Translations under genes and position numbers: made by a program
Part shown: positions 34,638 through 45,371 of the stretch, piece after piece
Position numbering within the stretch: position 1 is the stretch's first letter
How the letters are laid out: every line of letters begins with the position of its first letter
Notes under the pieces: model-generated
Told to the model about the DNA's origin: nothing
Database searches by the model: none
What the model saw: only the letters and a program-made list of their open reading frames with translations
From: Impatiens glandulifera
Lineage: Eukaryota; Streptophyta; Magnoliopsida; Ericales; Balsaminaceae
Assembly (NCBI RefSeq): GCF_907164915.1
Contig: NC_061868.1
Span: 50,777,689-50,841,688 of the forward strand
Reading direction: 5' to 3'
Length of the DNA: 64,000 nt

Positions 34638-35200
34638 CATAATATTTTTCTTATACGACTTTAAAATCTGTATATTTCCAAAAGATTTAATTCAATAATG
34701 ATAGCAATTTAATTATCAACAATAAAATATTATTATATATATTATGCAAAAATCTTAACAAGCTTGTTTGATTTTTAGGATTAAACTTACAAATTAATAA
34801 AACAAAATATGCTATGCCTCACAAAATAATAATTTAATTTTAATTAAAGACCAATTCAATTTTTCTTTCATATATTGAAAAAAGTTTGATTTTGTACACA
34901 TAATATTTTCTTATACAGCTATATTTAAATTTGTTAATTTATATTTAGATTTTTAAGTTTGTGTGCATATATATAATTAATATGACTCCTTATAATGTGT
35001 ATATTGCCAAAACCAATTTAATAATCAACAATAAAATATAATAATATATATTATGCAAAAATCTGAACAAGCTTTTTTGATTTTTACTAAAAAAAAAAAT
35101 TAACCATTCAACTTAACCATTAATAAAATAAAATATGATATGATATACCTCACAAAATAATAATTTGATTTTAGTTAAGACTCATTCATTTTGTTAAAAT
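34638..35200. repeat. TSD of element B and a tandemly duplicated AT-rich segment
   Basis: 34638-34649 is the right copy of CATAATATTTTT. Sequence from here (CATAATATTTTTCTTATACG, later ATTATGCAAAAATCTTAACA, CCTCACAAAATAATAATTT) is repeated from about 34902 (CATAATATTTTCTTATAC, ATTATGCAAAAATCTGAACA, CCTCACAAAATAATAATTTG) to about 35190. The unit is near 270-300 bp. No coding sequence. Confidence 0.75.
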
Positions 35201-35269
35201 GTTGGTGGTTAATTCCTTGGAATTCTAATGGGTAATAATAAAGATTAAGGTTAATATATATATATATAA

Positions 35270-36020
35270 ATAATGATGTTTAATTTTCAGGGTCGAAAGT
35301 TAGTGGTTAATTTGAATATATATATGTGAGAGTAAATTGATATTTGGATCGGAATGTGGTTGACCCGCCCATAAACAGTTAAAAATAAAATTAAAAATAC
35401 TACAAGTATGTTTCAAACTTACAACCTAACAAACCAAGTATAACACTTAAACCAACTAAGCTAATAAAACTTTATATTTTAAATTTAACACCAAATTTGA
35501 TGAACGCGAGACATTTTAACAATATAAGTTCAATTTTTTAACTAACTAATTTATATATATATATATAATGATGTTTAATTTTTAAAGTGTTCGAATTTTC
35601 GGGTCGAGAGTTGTGGTTAAGTTGGATAAATATGTAAGAGTAAATGGATATTTGGGTTGACCCGCCCATAAACTTAAAACAGTTTAAAATAAAATTGAAA
35701 ATGCTACAGGTATATTTCAAACTTGCAACCTAACAAAACAAGTACAACATTTTAACTAACTAGGCTAATAAAACTTTATATTTTAAATTCAACACCAAAT
35801 TTGATAAACGCGGGACGTTTTAACAATATAAGTTCAATTTTTTAACTAACTAATCTATATAATTATGCTTAATTTTCAAAGTATCTGAATTGTCGGGTCG
35901 AGATCTGTGGTTAATTTGGATATATATGAGAGTAAATTAAAAATATTATCATATTTGAACCGTAATTTTTTTTCTCGGTTTTATATCTTTACTCGTGCAA
36001 ATACACGGATTATATGCTAG
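35270..36020 (+). mobile_element. Helitron-like element 1 with internal ~300-bp repeats
   Basis: The 3' end has a short hairpin CGTGCAAATACACG (about 35994-36007) followed by ATTATATG and CTAG at 36017-36020, then T, matching the Helitron 3' hairpin plus CTRR^T rule. Inside, a ~300-bp unit (GGGTCGAGA-TGTGGTTAA-TTGGATA, GGTTGACCCGCCCATAAAC, TTCAAACTTGCAACCTAACA) occurs about three times, partly truncated. The 5' end is not fixed. No Rep/helicase coding sequence. Confidence 0.6.
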
Positions 36021-36640
36021 TAAAAATAAATAATAGTATGTGCATCCGTGGGTGGGGTGTTGAATAAATGGAAAAGATGTGAGTAAAGATAAAATATATA
36101 ATTTTTTTATTTTATTTTTCAGTTAATTAGATTGCGGCACTTCATTTACTTTCACATTTTCTCATTTAAATTTTCACTATAACTTCAAAGCAAAAAGAGA
36201 GTGAATTCCACTTGACATTCCACGTGGAGGCTAGTAGGATGAGAGATAAAATAAAAATAAAAAATTCAATGAAATAGGTTTTTTCGCTGGCCAAAAATAT
36301 ATGAAAAATGTTTCTCTCTCTATATGCTCGGTCGCAGTCTCTCATTTCTTCATTTTGTCTTCTGTTTGTTCAGGTCTATTTATTTATTCTTCTTTTTGGA
36401 GCACCTCGATGTCAAATAGTTCTTAAACTTGTGTGAAGTGAAAATAGTACGTTTTTCAGTTTTATTTCTCATTTCAATATTCTTTCAAGCTATACATTTT
36501 ATTTATTATTATTTTTGTGAACTCTACATTTATCTCTCATTTGATAATCAAGAATCACATAAACAAATCGTTTTGTTAACTGAATCGATGAAGAAATCGG
36601 AAGATAAAACTAGGAGGTAACGTATTTCAAACTGTATTTA
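36021..36640. other. AT-rich sequence between Helitron-like elements
   Basis: Includes a small open frame (36429-36620) without recognisable similarity. A segment near 36730-36800 (TTATAATCATTTAAAATG, AATACGACTTTTAATG) resembles the flank of the Ulp1-bearing region at 37950-38080, suggesting one older element was interrupted by Helitron-like element 2. Confidence 0.4.
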
Positions 36641-36808
36641 TGTAGTATCAGCAAATAAAATACGATGTTAAAACGATGTTAAAACTGATAATATCATTTT
36701 ACTAAATTGCTTTTAAGTGAATCATTTAGAATCTTTAGGTTAAAATTGTTATAATCATTTAAAATGTTCAAATACGACTTTTAATGTTTTAAAATTAAAA
36801 ATATATAG

Positions 36809-36809
<1 letters not shown>

Positions 36810-36866
<57 letters not shown>

Positions 36867-37232
36867 GATGCTTAAATTTTAAAGTGTCTGGATTGTTGGG
36901 TCGAGAGCTGTGGTTAATTTGGATATATATGTGAGTAAATGGATACTTGGGTTGGATTGTGAGTTGACCCGCCCATAAAATTAAAACGGTTAAAAATAAA
37001 ATTAAAAATGTTATAGGTATGGTTCAAACTTGAAACCTAATAAAGCAAGTACAACTCTTTAACCAACTAGGTTAATAACACTCTATATTTTAAATTTAAC
37101 ACCAAATTTGATGAACGCAGGACATTTTAACAATATAAGTTCAACTTTTTAACTAACCAATATATATATATATAATGATGTTTAATTTTTAAAGTGTCTG
37201 AATTGCCGAGTCGAGAACTGTGGTTAATTTGG

Positions 37233-37263
<31 letters not shown>

Positions 37264-37819
37264 AGAGTAAATGAGTACTTTGGGTCAGATTGTGGGTTGA
37301 TCCGCACATAAACTTAAAACGGTTAAAAATAAAATTTAAAATGCTATAGATATGGTTCGAACTTGCAACCTAACAAAACAAATACAACCCTTTAACCAAC
37401 TAGGGTAATAACACTTTATATTTTAAATTCAATATTAAATTTGATGAACTTGAGACATTTTAACAATATAAGTCAACTTTTTAACTAACTAATCTATATA
37501 TATATATATATATAATGATGCTTAATTTTTAAAGTGTCCGGATTGCCAGGTCGAGAGTTGTGGTTAATTTGGATATATTTGTGAGAGTAAATGGATACTT
37601 GGTTGAATTGTGTGTTGACCCGCCCATAAACTTAAAACGGTTAAAAATAAAATTTAAAATGTTATAGGTATGGTTCAAACTTGCAACCTAACAATATATG
37701 AGAGTAAATGGATACTTGGATCGGATTGTGGGTTGACCCGCCCATAAATATTTTTACCGTAATATTTTTCACGGTTTTTATATTATTACTCGTGCAAATG
37801 CACGGGATACATGTTAGTT
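36810..37819 (+). mobile_element. Helitron-like element 2 with internal ~310-bp repeats
   Basis: Starts near a long (AT)n tract (36812-36862). Three full copies and one partial copy of the same unit as in element 1 occur at about 36885, 37200, 37540 and 37690. The 3' end has the hairpin CTCGTGCAAATGCACGGG (37791-37808) and ACATG-TTAG|T at 37816-37820, one base off the CTAG end of element 1. No coding capacity. Confidence 0.6.
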
Positions 37820-38644
37820 TTAATGTAAAACGATTCACTATTTAATGTTAAACGATTTACACCTTCATATAAACGATTTATACATTCATGTAAAACGTTT
37901 TACACACTTATCAAGCGAACTGAAGTGTTAAAAAATAAAATATGATTACAAAAAATTGTTATAATCATTTATAATGTTTGTCTTAATGTCAAATACGACT
38001 TATAATGCTTAAAAATTGATATATATGTATATATATATAGGAAATACGACTTTTAATGCTTGAAAATTGAAATATATATAGGAAATTTTCATATAAACAT
38101 ATAGACATTAATTAGTGTTTCGGGTGAGTTCGAGTCAACGCTCACAGAAGAAATAAAGTAGTTCAAATTTTCTAAATAGAACATCGACAATGCTGACCTT
38201 ATAAGTAAATCTCTCATTGAAATTGAACATTGTGTGACAAATAATCATGTAAAACGATTTACACATTCATGTAAAGCGTTTCACATCTTAATGTAAAACG
38301 ATTCACAACATGTAAAACTCTCTTTCACTATTACATGTAAAGCGATTGATATTAGGTGTTTTCATTTTTTGCATATTTATTTACCTATATATTGCAGCAA
38401 TCATTACTACATAGTATATTATGTTACAACATGTCGCTCGAACAGACAATACAAATAATTGATAGCGAAACACTGGAAGTACCATTTGAGAATAAATATA
38501 TGTTGGTAAAACAAATGATAATACTCTAATATTCTCTAGTATCATTAGGATATGGAACAATATATTTGACATCATTTCTTTTTTATTATTGTAAATAGTA
38601 TGACAAATTTCTCAAAATTTTAACCCGCATAGACTCCTAAGTTG

Positions 38645-38830
38645 TTGATAGGGTCTAAAAATTCAAAATAGATGTCTTGACAATGTCATGGCATGATAAT
38701 ATAAACGTTAATGATTGTGGAGTGTACTACATTAGGCATATGAAGACATATACACGAGACGACAACAAATTGATCTCTAGGAAAATTGTAAAGAAAAAAA
38801 GAAGGTGCTCAGAATAAATTACCTTGTGTC
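38645..38830 (+). pseudogene. Ulp1/SENP-type cysteine peptidase C-terminal relic
   Basis: One frame reads FKIDVLTMSWHDNINVNDCG then VYYIRHMKTYTRDDNKLISR. The pattern (Trp, then NxxDCGVYxxRHM) is that of the catalytic Asp-to-Cys region of Ulp1-type SUMO peptidases. Upstream homology is destroyed, with a stop immediately before FKIDV. It fits a MULE-borne Ulp1 domain. Confidence 0.7.
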
Positions 38831-38950
38831 TATCCTCAACTCGGGCATAAACAATATGAGAAAATGTAATCCTTCTCAAATTTTGAAAATGTATTTGGAA
38901 TAGTTTTAAATGTTGTAATTCAATTTATCGTATATATTTCAATTTCAAAC

Positions 38951-40326
38951 TATAGAATTATCTTAAAATATGGAAAGTCAGTAGAAAAATCAATTAATTA
39001 AACTAATTGATTGCTAATTGACTAGGAATGGAATGTTATCACTTACAAATCAATTAAACTAATTGATTTGCTAATTGATTGAAAATTTGTTGTAAATCAA
39101 TTATATGATTTTATTGTTTAAATTATTTCCTTTTATTCAAATGTAATTTTCACTATTTAAGTACTGAACTTTTTATGTAAGAAACACAACCAAAAAACAA
39201 ATTAATAAAATATTCTCTGTCAAATTTCTACATGGTATCAATGTAGGTTTTTCCTTCTTGAAGAAACATTTTCACAATTTTCTGTTGCCTCCTCCAATGG
39301 TGGAAATAGCCATTGGAGGAGAAATCAAATGATTCTATAATCTCATATTTCTCTAAAATTATTTATCACAAATTCCAGTGCATTTTTTTCATAGTTCAGT
39401 CAAATCTGTATCGAGCATCGTCTTCGTGTCTTGATAGATTTATTTTTTCTCCTTTTTTTTGGCAAGCGTCGTCTTCATGTCTCGACAAATTTCTTCCAAC
39501 ATTTCATCTGTCCAAAAATTATCATTTTCCATTTCAAGAACTGAGCCAAGAGCCAAAAGGCAAGAGCCAAGAGCCAAGAGACAAGAGACAAGAGCCAAGT
39601 GCCAAGAGCCAAGAGCCAAGAGCCAAGTGACAAGTGCCAAGTGTCAAGTGCAAAGAGCCAATAGCCTAGAGCCAAGAGCCAAGTGTCAAGTGCCAAGTGC
39701 CAAGTGCAAAGTGCCAAGTGTCAAGTGCAAAGAGTCAAGAGCCAAGTGTAAAGTGAAAAGAGCCAAGAGCCAAGTTCAAAGAGTCAAGTGCAAAGAGCCA
39801 AGAGTCAAGAGTCAAGAGCTAAGTGCCAAGAGCCAAGAGTCACTCCTCTAACTAAGTGAATCATGAATTTGAATCAGTCAAATTGAAAGAATGTCATCAA
39901 CATTTCCATCTCCTTGACAACATCCTCTCCACTCTCATAGCTGCCCAAGACCTTTCCTATTAGGTGACTAACATTCTCATAAAAACTCTTCCAAGTTTAT
40001 TTGAGGAAGTATGTGGCGAGTTGGGAAATCTCAACATATATTACCCAACTTGAGGGGGAGTGTAGAATTATCTTCAAATATGGAAAGTCAGTAACAAATC
40101 AATCAATTAGACTAATTAATTTGCTAATTGACCGAGAATGGAATATTATCACTAGCAAATCAATTAGACTAATTGATTGAAGATTTGCTGTAAAATCAAT
40201 TATATGATTTTATTGTTTAAATCATTTCCTTTTCTGCAAATATAATTTTCACTATTTAAACACTTCTTAGGTAAGAAACACAACAAAAAAACAAATCAAT
40301 AAAATATTCTCTCTCAAATTTCTACA
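38951..40326 (+). mobile_element. Small non-autonomous LTR retroelement (TRIM-like)
   Basis: LTRs at 38951-39232 and 40061-40326 are clearly homologous over their whole length (TAGAATTATCTT ... CTCAAATTTCTACA), with TSD CAAAC at 38946-38950 and 40327-40331. A primer-binding-site-like TGGTATCAATG follows the left LTR and a polypurine tract TTGAGGGGGAG precedes the right LTR. The 830-bp interior has no gag or pol. It carries a heptanucleotide array. The first base pair of the left LTR has decayed (TATAGA where the right LTR has TGTAGA). Confidence 0.93.
39541..39842 (+). repeat. Heptanucleotide array, about 43 units
   Basis: Units GAGCCAA and variants (GTGCCAA, GTGCAAA, GAGTCAA, GAGACAA) run almost without spacing change for 300 bp. 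Because 7 and 3 are coprime, three units encode a 7-residue repeat in every frame. The plus frame 39459-39851 reads EPRAKRQ-like heptads and the minus frames read Leu/Trp/Ala-rich heptads. Confidence 0.95.
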
Positions 40327-40659
40327 CAAACATTAAAAAAGTCATGTAAGCAAACATTCTAAATGATTATCATCTTTTGTTATCATTTTTTATTTTTTAA
40401 GCATTACAGTAAATGATTATAACACCTCTACAAATGAAATAAAATAAAGTGTTAAAAGTTTTAAATTAAGGTGTATTAAAGTTTAAATGAAGGTGTGTAA
40501 AATGTTTACATGAATGTGTAAATCATTGAAAGTGCGAATTATTTTACATGAAAGTGTGAATCGTTTTAGATGAAAATTTCTTATATATATATTTTATTTT
40601 TCAAGCATTATAAGTCATATTCTTTTTTATATATATTTCAATTTTTAACATTAAATGAA

Positions 40660-41960
40660 GTTAGAGATTGAATTTTTACTGATGTTGAAAACAATGACAG
40701 GGGTAATGAAAGAAATTTTAACCAAGGTAAGAACCGATTTATATCGAGAAATATGAGAAGTCAGTCCAAGTTTGATGGACATTTGATTGCTGGAATTGTG
40801 GCAAACAAGCCACTTAAAAAAACTGCAAAGCACCAAAAAACGGTGATGATAAAATTAATACAGGCAACATAGTTACATAAACTACCATTAATGCGTTGTT
40901 TCTGTTAGTTGATAGCCCAATAAACTAATAAGTTTTTGACTTATAAGCATCTTCCCACACCACTGCTCATAAATAATTAATGGAGAATTATGTGTCTGGA
41001 AACTATGAGAAAGTTTATCTCACAAATGGTGAACTACTATATATTGTTGGCATGGGGGACATCAAATTGAAGATGACAAACGATTCTGTTTGGAATATTA
41101 ATAAGGTGAGACATATTTCGAGTTTAATGTGTAATTTGATTTTTGTTACACTGCTTAATGACGAAGGTCAAAATTTTAATTGTAGAAACGGTTTGTGGAA
41201 GGTGACTAATGAACAGTAATTGTTGATTGATGTCATAAAAGTGGAACGTTATACATGACTTCAACATGTAGAGAAACAATTGATGTTGTAGTTGGTGACT
41301 CGAAGAATAGTGAATTATGACATTGCAGGTTAGGCCATATGAGCGAAAAAATGATGAAAATTCTTTTGAAAAATGGTCAGATTTCAGAGCTGTGGTCTGT
41401 TGAACATCAGTTTTGCGAAAACTGCATTCTTGGAAAATAAAAATGTGTGAGTTTCTTAAATCATGAAGGAGCTCAAGAAAAAAATGTTAGATTTGGTACA
41501 CACTGATGTGTGAGAATCAGTGTGAGAACCTACACTCGTTTCTTCTATTGGCGGATGACAATACTATGTGACGTTTATAAATAATTTGACAAGAAAAATA
41601 TGAGTTTATTTTATGAAGAACAAATATGATATATTTGTTGTTTTCAAACAGTGGAAGACTTTGATTGAAAATGAAACAAATTAGAAGGTTATGTGTTTAA
41701 AATTCAACAACGGAGGTGAGTACATCAATTCAGATTTTAAAAAGTTTTGTGTTGTAAATGTTATCAGTATGGTGAAAAATGTTCTCGAACGCCTTAAGAG
41801 AATTGAGTAACTAAACAGATGAATCAAGCATTGAATGAGTATGCTAGAAATATGAGATTACATGTTGTGCTGCCTAAAATCTTAGAAGAAACTATATATA
41901 ATAATGCTTACTTGATAAATAGAGAATTCTCTTGTTACTCTTAAATTTAGAAATTCAAAA
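40660..41960 (+). mobile_element. Old, fragmented relative of the Tork-type Copia
   Basis: In gag-pol order on the plus strand: gag knuckle region (NCKAPKNGDD-like, about 40790-40860), protease-to-GAG-pre segment with an intact stretch 40980-41219 (MENYVSGNYEKVYLTNGELL, INKVRHISSL), GAG-pre-integrase region (41310-41450), integrase core (to about 41830) and LINR-like end near 41920. It parallels the intact-frame copy at 28428-32345 (MENYVVGNCGKVYLADGEPL). Many stops and shifts. No LTRs, and the RT part is missing. Confidence 0.85.
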
Positions 41961-41966
41961 GAAAAA

Positions 41967-42012
<46 letters not shown>
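41961..42012. repeat. Poly(A)/(AT)n microsatellite
   Basis: A13-14 followed by about eighteen TA repeats, at the truncated end of the Copia relic and about 290 bp before the receptor gene. Confidence 0.9.
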
Positions 42013-42013
<1 letters not shown>

Positions 42014-42301
42014 GAGCAAATAAGTTATTTGTCATGCCCAAAATATTATTATTGAAAAAAAAAACAAACAAACTATGATAATACATTATATTTGGAATTT
42101 ATTTTGTTTTGAAGGTCATCTCATTAAATTTCTCCATCATACAGTATCAATTCAAATTCTTTCGTCTCAACTCCAACCCTGGCCCACGCCTACACCACCA
42201 TTGCTCAAAATTCATCCTATAGTAATTTTCATCGCTCCCCTTCAAGTCTGTATCTCTCTCTCTGGTCTCTTGCAACTTCTCATTCAAATCCGCTGCTGAA
42301 A

Positions 42302-44383
42302 ATGTCGACTTCTGCCATATGTGGAACTATATTATTATTGTTTATTGCATCCTTCGTTTCTTTAGCGTATTCTCTCAACGGCGATGGTCTATCTCTCCTC
42401 GCCCTGAAAGCCGCCATAACCACCGATCCAACTCGTGTCCTCTCAACCTGGTCCGACACCGATTACACACCTTGCCTCTGGGTCGGAATCTCCTGCGATC
42501 ACAACCACCAAGTCACCTCTATTTTCCTTCCCTCCCGGGGCTTCACCGGTTATCTTCCCTCTGAGCTCGGTGCTCTCCTATCTCTCCGCCGACTCTCTCT
42601 CCCCCATAACAACTTCTCCGGCGCCATCCCTTCCCACCTCTTCAACGCTACCCATCTTCTTTCTCTAGACCTTTCCCACAACTCTCTCACTTCCCCCATT
42701 CCCTACCTAATAACCTCCCTTCAAAACCTCAATCACCTCGATCTATCTTCAAATCTACTCAATGGGTCTCTTCCTCAAGGACTCGATAATCTTCCCAACC
42801 TTGCCGGAACCGTCAATTTCTCCTATAATCATTTCACCGGGGAAGTACCGTCGTCGTACGGATTACTTCCATTAATGGTAATCTTGGATCTCCGGAATAA
42901 TAATCTAACCGGAAAAATTCCGCTTGTTGGATCATTGCTGAATCAGGGGCCAACCTCCTTCTCAGGCAATCCTTATTTATGTGGGTTCCCGCTACAGACG
43001 GCATGCGCAGAACCAGAAGCGCAGAACCCTAGGGTTAACTCTGTTCCTAAAAATCCAACCTTTAGCAAGAATGGTTTGGAGGAAGGAGGGAGAGGAAAGG
43101 TGGGATCGGTGACGGTTCCGATAATATCGGGGGTAACAGTGGTGATTGGGGTGGCTTTTGTGTCGGCGTTGATGCTTCGGAAGAAATGGAGGAGGTCCGA
43201 GGAGGAGGAGGAGGAGAGGAGGAAGAGAGCAGGGAAGGAAGAGGAGAAAGAAGAGAAGGGGGGGCAGCAAAAGGGTAAGTTCGTAGTGGTGGGCGAGGGG
43301 TTGGGGTTTGAGTTGGAACTAGAGGAATTGTTGAGGGCATCGGCACGGGTGGTGGGTAAAAGTCGAAGTGGAATAGTGTATAAGGTGGTAGTGGGGAGAG
43401 GAGCGGGGACGGTTTTGGCGGTGAGGCGGCTGAGCGAAGGTGATGCGACTTGGCGGCTGAAGGAGTTTGAAGCGGAGGTGGAAAGCATCAGCAGGGTCCA
43501 GCATCCGAACATAGTGCGGTTGAGAGCTTACTACCATGCGGATGATGAGAAGCTGCTGGTGTCTGATTTCATCGGCAACGGAATTAGCTTGTACACAGCA
43601 CTGCACGGTAAATTAAACACATTCCAATTAGGCCTACCTCTTTTTAAATTGTTAAAGATCTTAATTGATTTCCAATGTTAAGAAAAACAGAAAGTTAAAC
43701 TTAATTAGACACAAGAATGAGCTAGTTAATTAGTCATCCTGAGTAGAAGAACACTAACTAACATGGTCTCTTATGGGCAAAAAAACTCTATCTAACATGT
43801 CATTTTCCTGCCGGCAGGAGGAGGAGGACCATGTGCTTCTTCGCTAGCAATAATATTATCATGGGCTGCAAGGTTGAAAATTGCTCAGTGCACTGCTAGG
43901 GCTTTGACCCACATTCACGAATGCTGCAGCACCAGCAGCAGCCCTAGGAAGCTGCACGTCGTCCATGGCAACATCAAATCCTCCAAAATTCTCCTCGACG
44001 ATGAACTCCGTCCCTACATCTCCGGCTTCGGACTCGCTCGTCTTTGTAAAACGGCCGCCGCCACCACAACCCATCACAAACGAAATCAGCTGGTTGCTGC
44101 AACAACTCAAAAGTGTGACGACGTCTACTCCTTTGGGATGGTGCTTTTGGAGATGTTGACGGGAAAGGTTCCAGACGCGTCGCTTGACAACTTTGTGAGA
44201 AAAGTTTTCAGGGAGGAGAAGCCTCTCTCCGAGCTCATTGATCCTGCGCTGGTCGCCGAGGTTCATGCCAAGAAGCAAGTTCTTTCCGTTTTCCATACCG
44301 CATTGAATTGCACGGAGTTGCTACCAGAGCTGCGACCACACATGACCACAGTTTGTGAGGCTCTTGAAAGAGTTAGCTGCTGA
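42302..44383 (+). CDS. LRR receptor-like pseudokinase (LRR-III, ZAR1-like)
   Basis: Two exons (42302-43607 and 43818-44383, GT-AG) give 623 residues. Signal peptide (ICGTILLLFIASFVSLAYS), LRRNT (DGLSLLALKAAITTDP, then PCLWVGISC), about five LRRs, a juxtamembrane Cys pair, a transmembrane helix (VTVPIISGVTVVIGVAFVSA), an acidic/basic low-complexity linker (~300-325) and a kinase-like domain. Kinase hallmarks are lost: the beta-3 lysine is Arg (LAVRRL), HRD is HGN (VVHGNIKSSKILL), DFG is GFG (YISGFGLARL), and the APE region is shortened before QKCDDVYSFGMVLLEMLTGK. The family contains known inactive members that act as signalling partners, so a scaffolding role at the plasma membrane is likely. 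The activation segment looks shorter than usual. The frame is otherwise intact. Confidence 0.92.
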
Positions 44384-45356
44384 ATGAATGGCAATCAGAG
44401 CCTAGAGATGTTTGATCATTAATTTAATATGTTGTTGATTTCCTTCCCTAGTTTTCAATCCAAAAAACGTGCGGCGTCAAACAATCTGTGGTTTTGTTTC
44501 AAATGGGGGGTATGTGGGTTTTTCCTTTTTGCTTGTTAAAGAGTGTGAGAATTGTTTTATGAGTTATGACAACTACTTAGTTTACAACTTCTTAATAGGA
44601 ATCAAAACAAAATTTTAAATTTACTACAAAGAAAAAAAAGCTGAAAAATAAATCCTTAAAAGGGTTTGCTGAAAAACTTTTATTGCTTTACAAAAAAAAT
44701 TAAATTAAATATTTTTTATGGCAAAGTCTCCCTTTTGATTCTTACCAAAAATAACATTAAAACCCAACTAAACTAACTAAAAATTTAGTACACTTAATTT
44801 AATTTTACGTTTAAGAAAAAAAGGGGTCATTTTTAATATTATATGTACGTAATTATATAATTAACTTATTAAAAATATAATTATTTATTTCTTTTAAATT
44901 ATTATTTTCATTCATCAACAACTTTCAAATTAATATTTTAATTTTTTTTAATTAAAAAAGAACTAACATACTTTTTTTAATCATTCCTAAACTAACATTG
45001 TTTACTATTTAAACTCATTTTTTTTTATATACTTTATTTTTTTAATTAATTTGTTTATTTACATTTAAATTAATATTTTTATAAATTTAATATATTTAAA
45101 TTATTATTTGTATAAATTAAATTATTTATATTTTGATATATATTTTAAATTATTATTTTAATAAATTTAACTATATATTTTAAATTATTATTTTATAAAA
45201 AAATTATTGTGAAGAGACAATACAATAAAAAATACTAATTACTAATAAAAATTTGTTGTGAATAGACAATACAATGAAAAATTAACTATAATACTCATAC
45301 TAAATTTGTTGTGAATAAATAACATAATGAAAAAAATAAATTAGAATGCTCATAAT
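44384..45356. other. AT-rich intergenic DNA
   Basis: No gene. A roughly 55-bp motif with TTGTTGTGAATAGACAATAC repeats three to four times, degenerate, at about 45205-45330, just upstream of retroelement C. Confidence 0.5.
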
Positions 45357-45371
45357 AAAAAAATGTATTCA
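45357..45371. repeat. Target-site duplication of element C, left copy
   Basis: AAAAAAATGTATTCA is repeated at 47700-47714 directly after the poly(A) of element C. The informative part is TGTATTCA plus part of the A run. Confidence 0.85.

Larger units (their letters stand above)
37820..40660. mobile_element. Decayed MULE-like (Kaonashi-type) region flanked by inverted repeats
   Basis: Left side: repeats of a unit like ATGTAAAACGATTTACACAT (37825-37920 and 38245-38345) and TACGACTTTTAATGCTTGAA (38040-38065). Right side carries the same motifs inverted: GTGTAAATCATTGAAAGTG and TTTTACATGAAAGTGTGAAT (40515-40565), TTTCAAGCATTATAAGTCAT (40598-40618). Between them is a Ulp1 peptidase relic. Plant MULEs carrying Ulp1 domains are known as Kaonashi elements. 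Boundaries are approximate and no transposase remains. A small LTR element sits inside (38951-40326). Confidence 0.55.

Noticed and set aside
36812..36862. Long (AT)n tract as a functional site
   Set aside because: Plain microsatellite, common next to Helitron-like sequence.
39459..39851. 130-codon open frame with EPRAKRQ-like repeats, and Leu/Trp-rich minus-strand frames over the same bases
   Set aside because: A 7-bp array has no stop in several frames by construction. There is no gene context, and it lies inside a non-autonomous LTR element.
42973..43606. Minus-strand open frames of 92-179 codons opposite the receptor gene
   Set aside because: Shadows of the GC- and purine-rich coding exon and its GA-rich linker.
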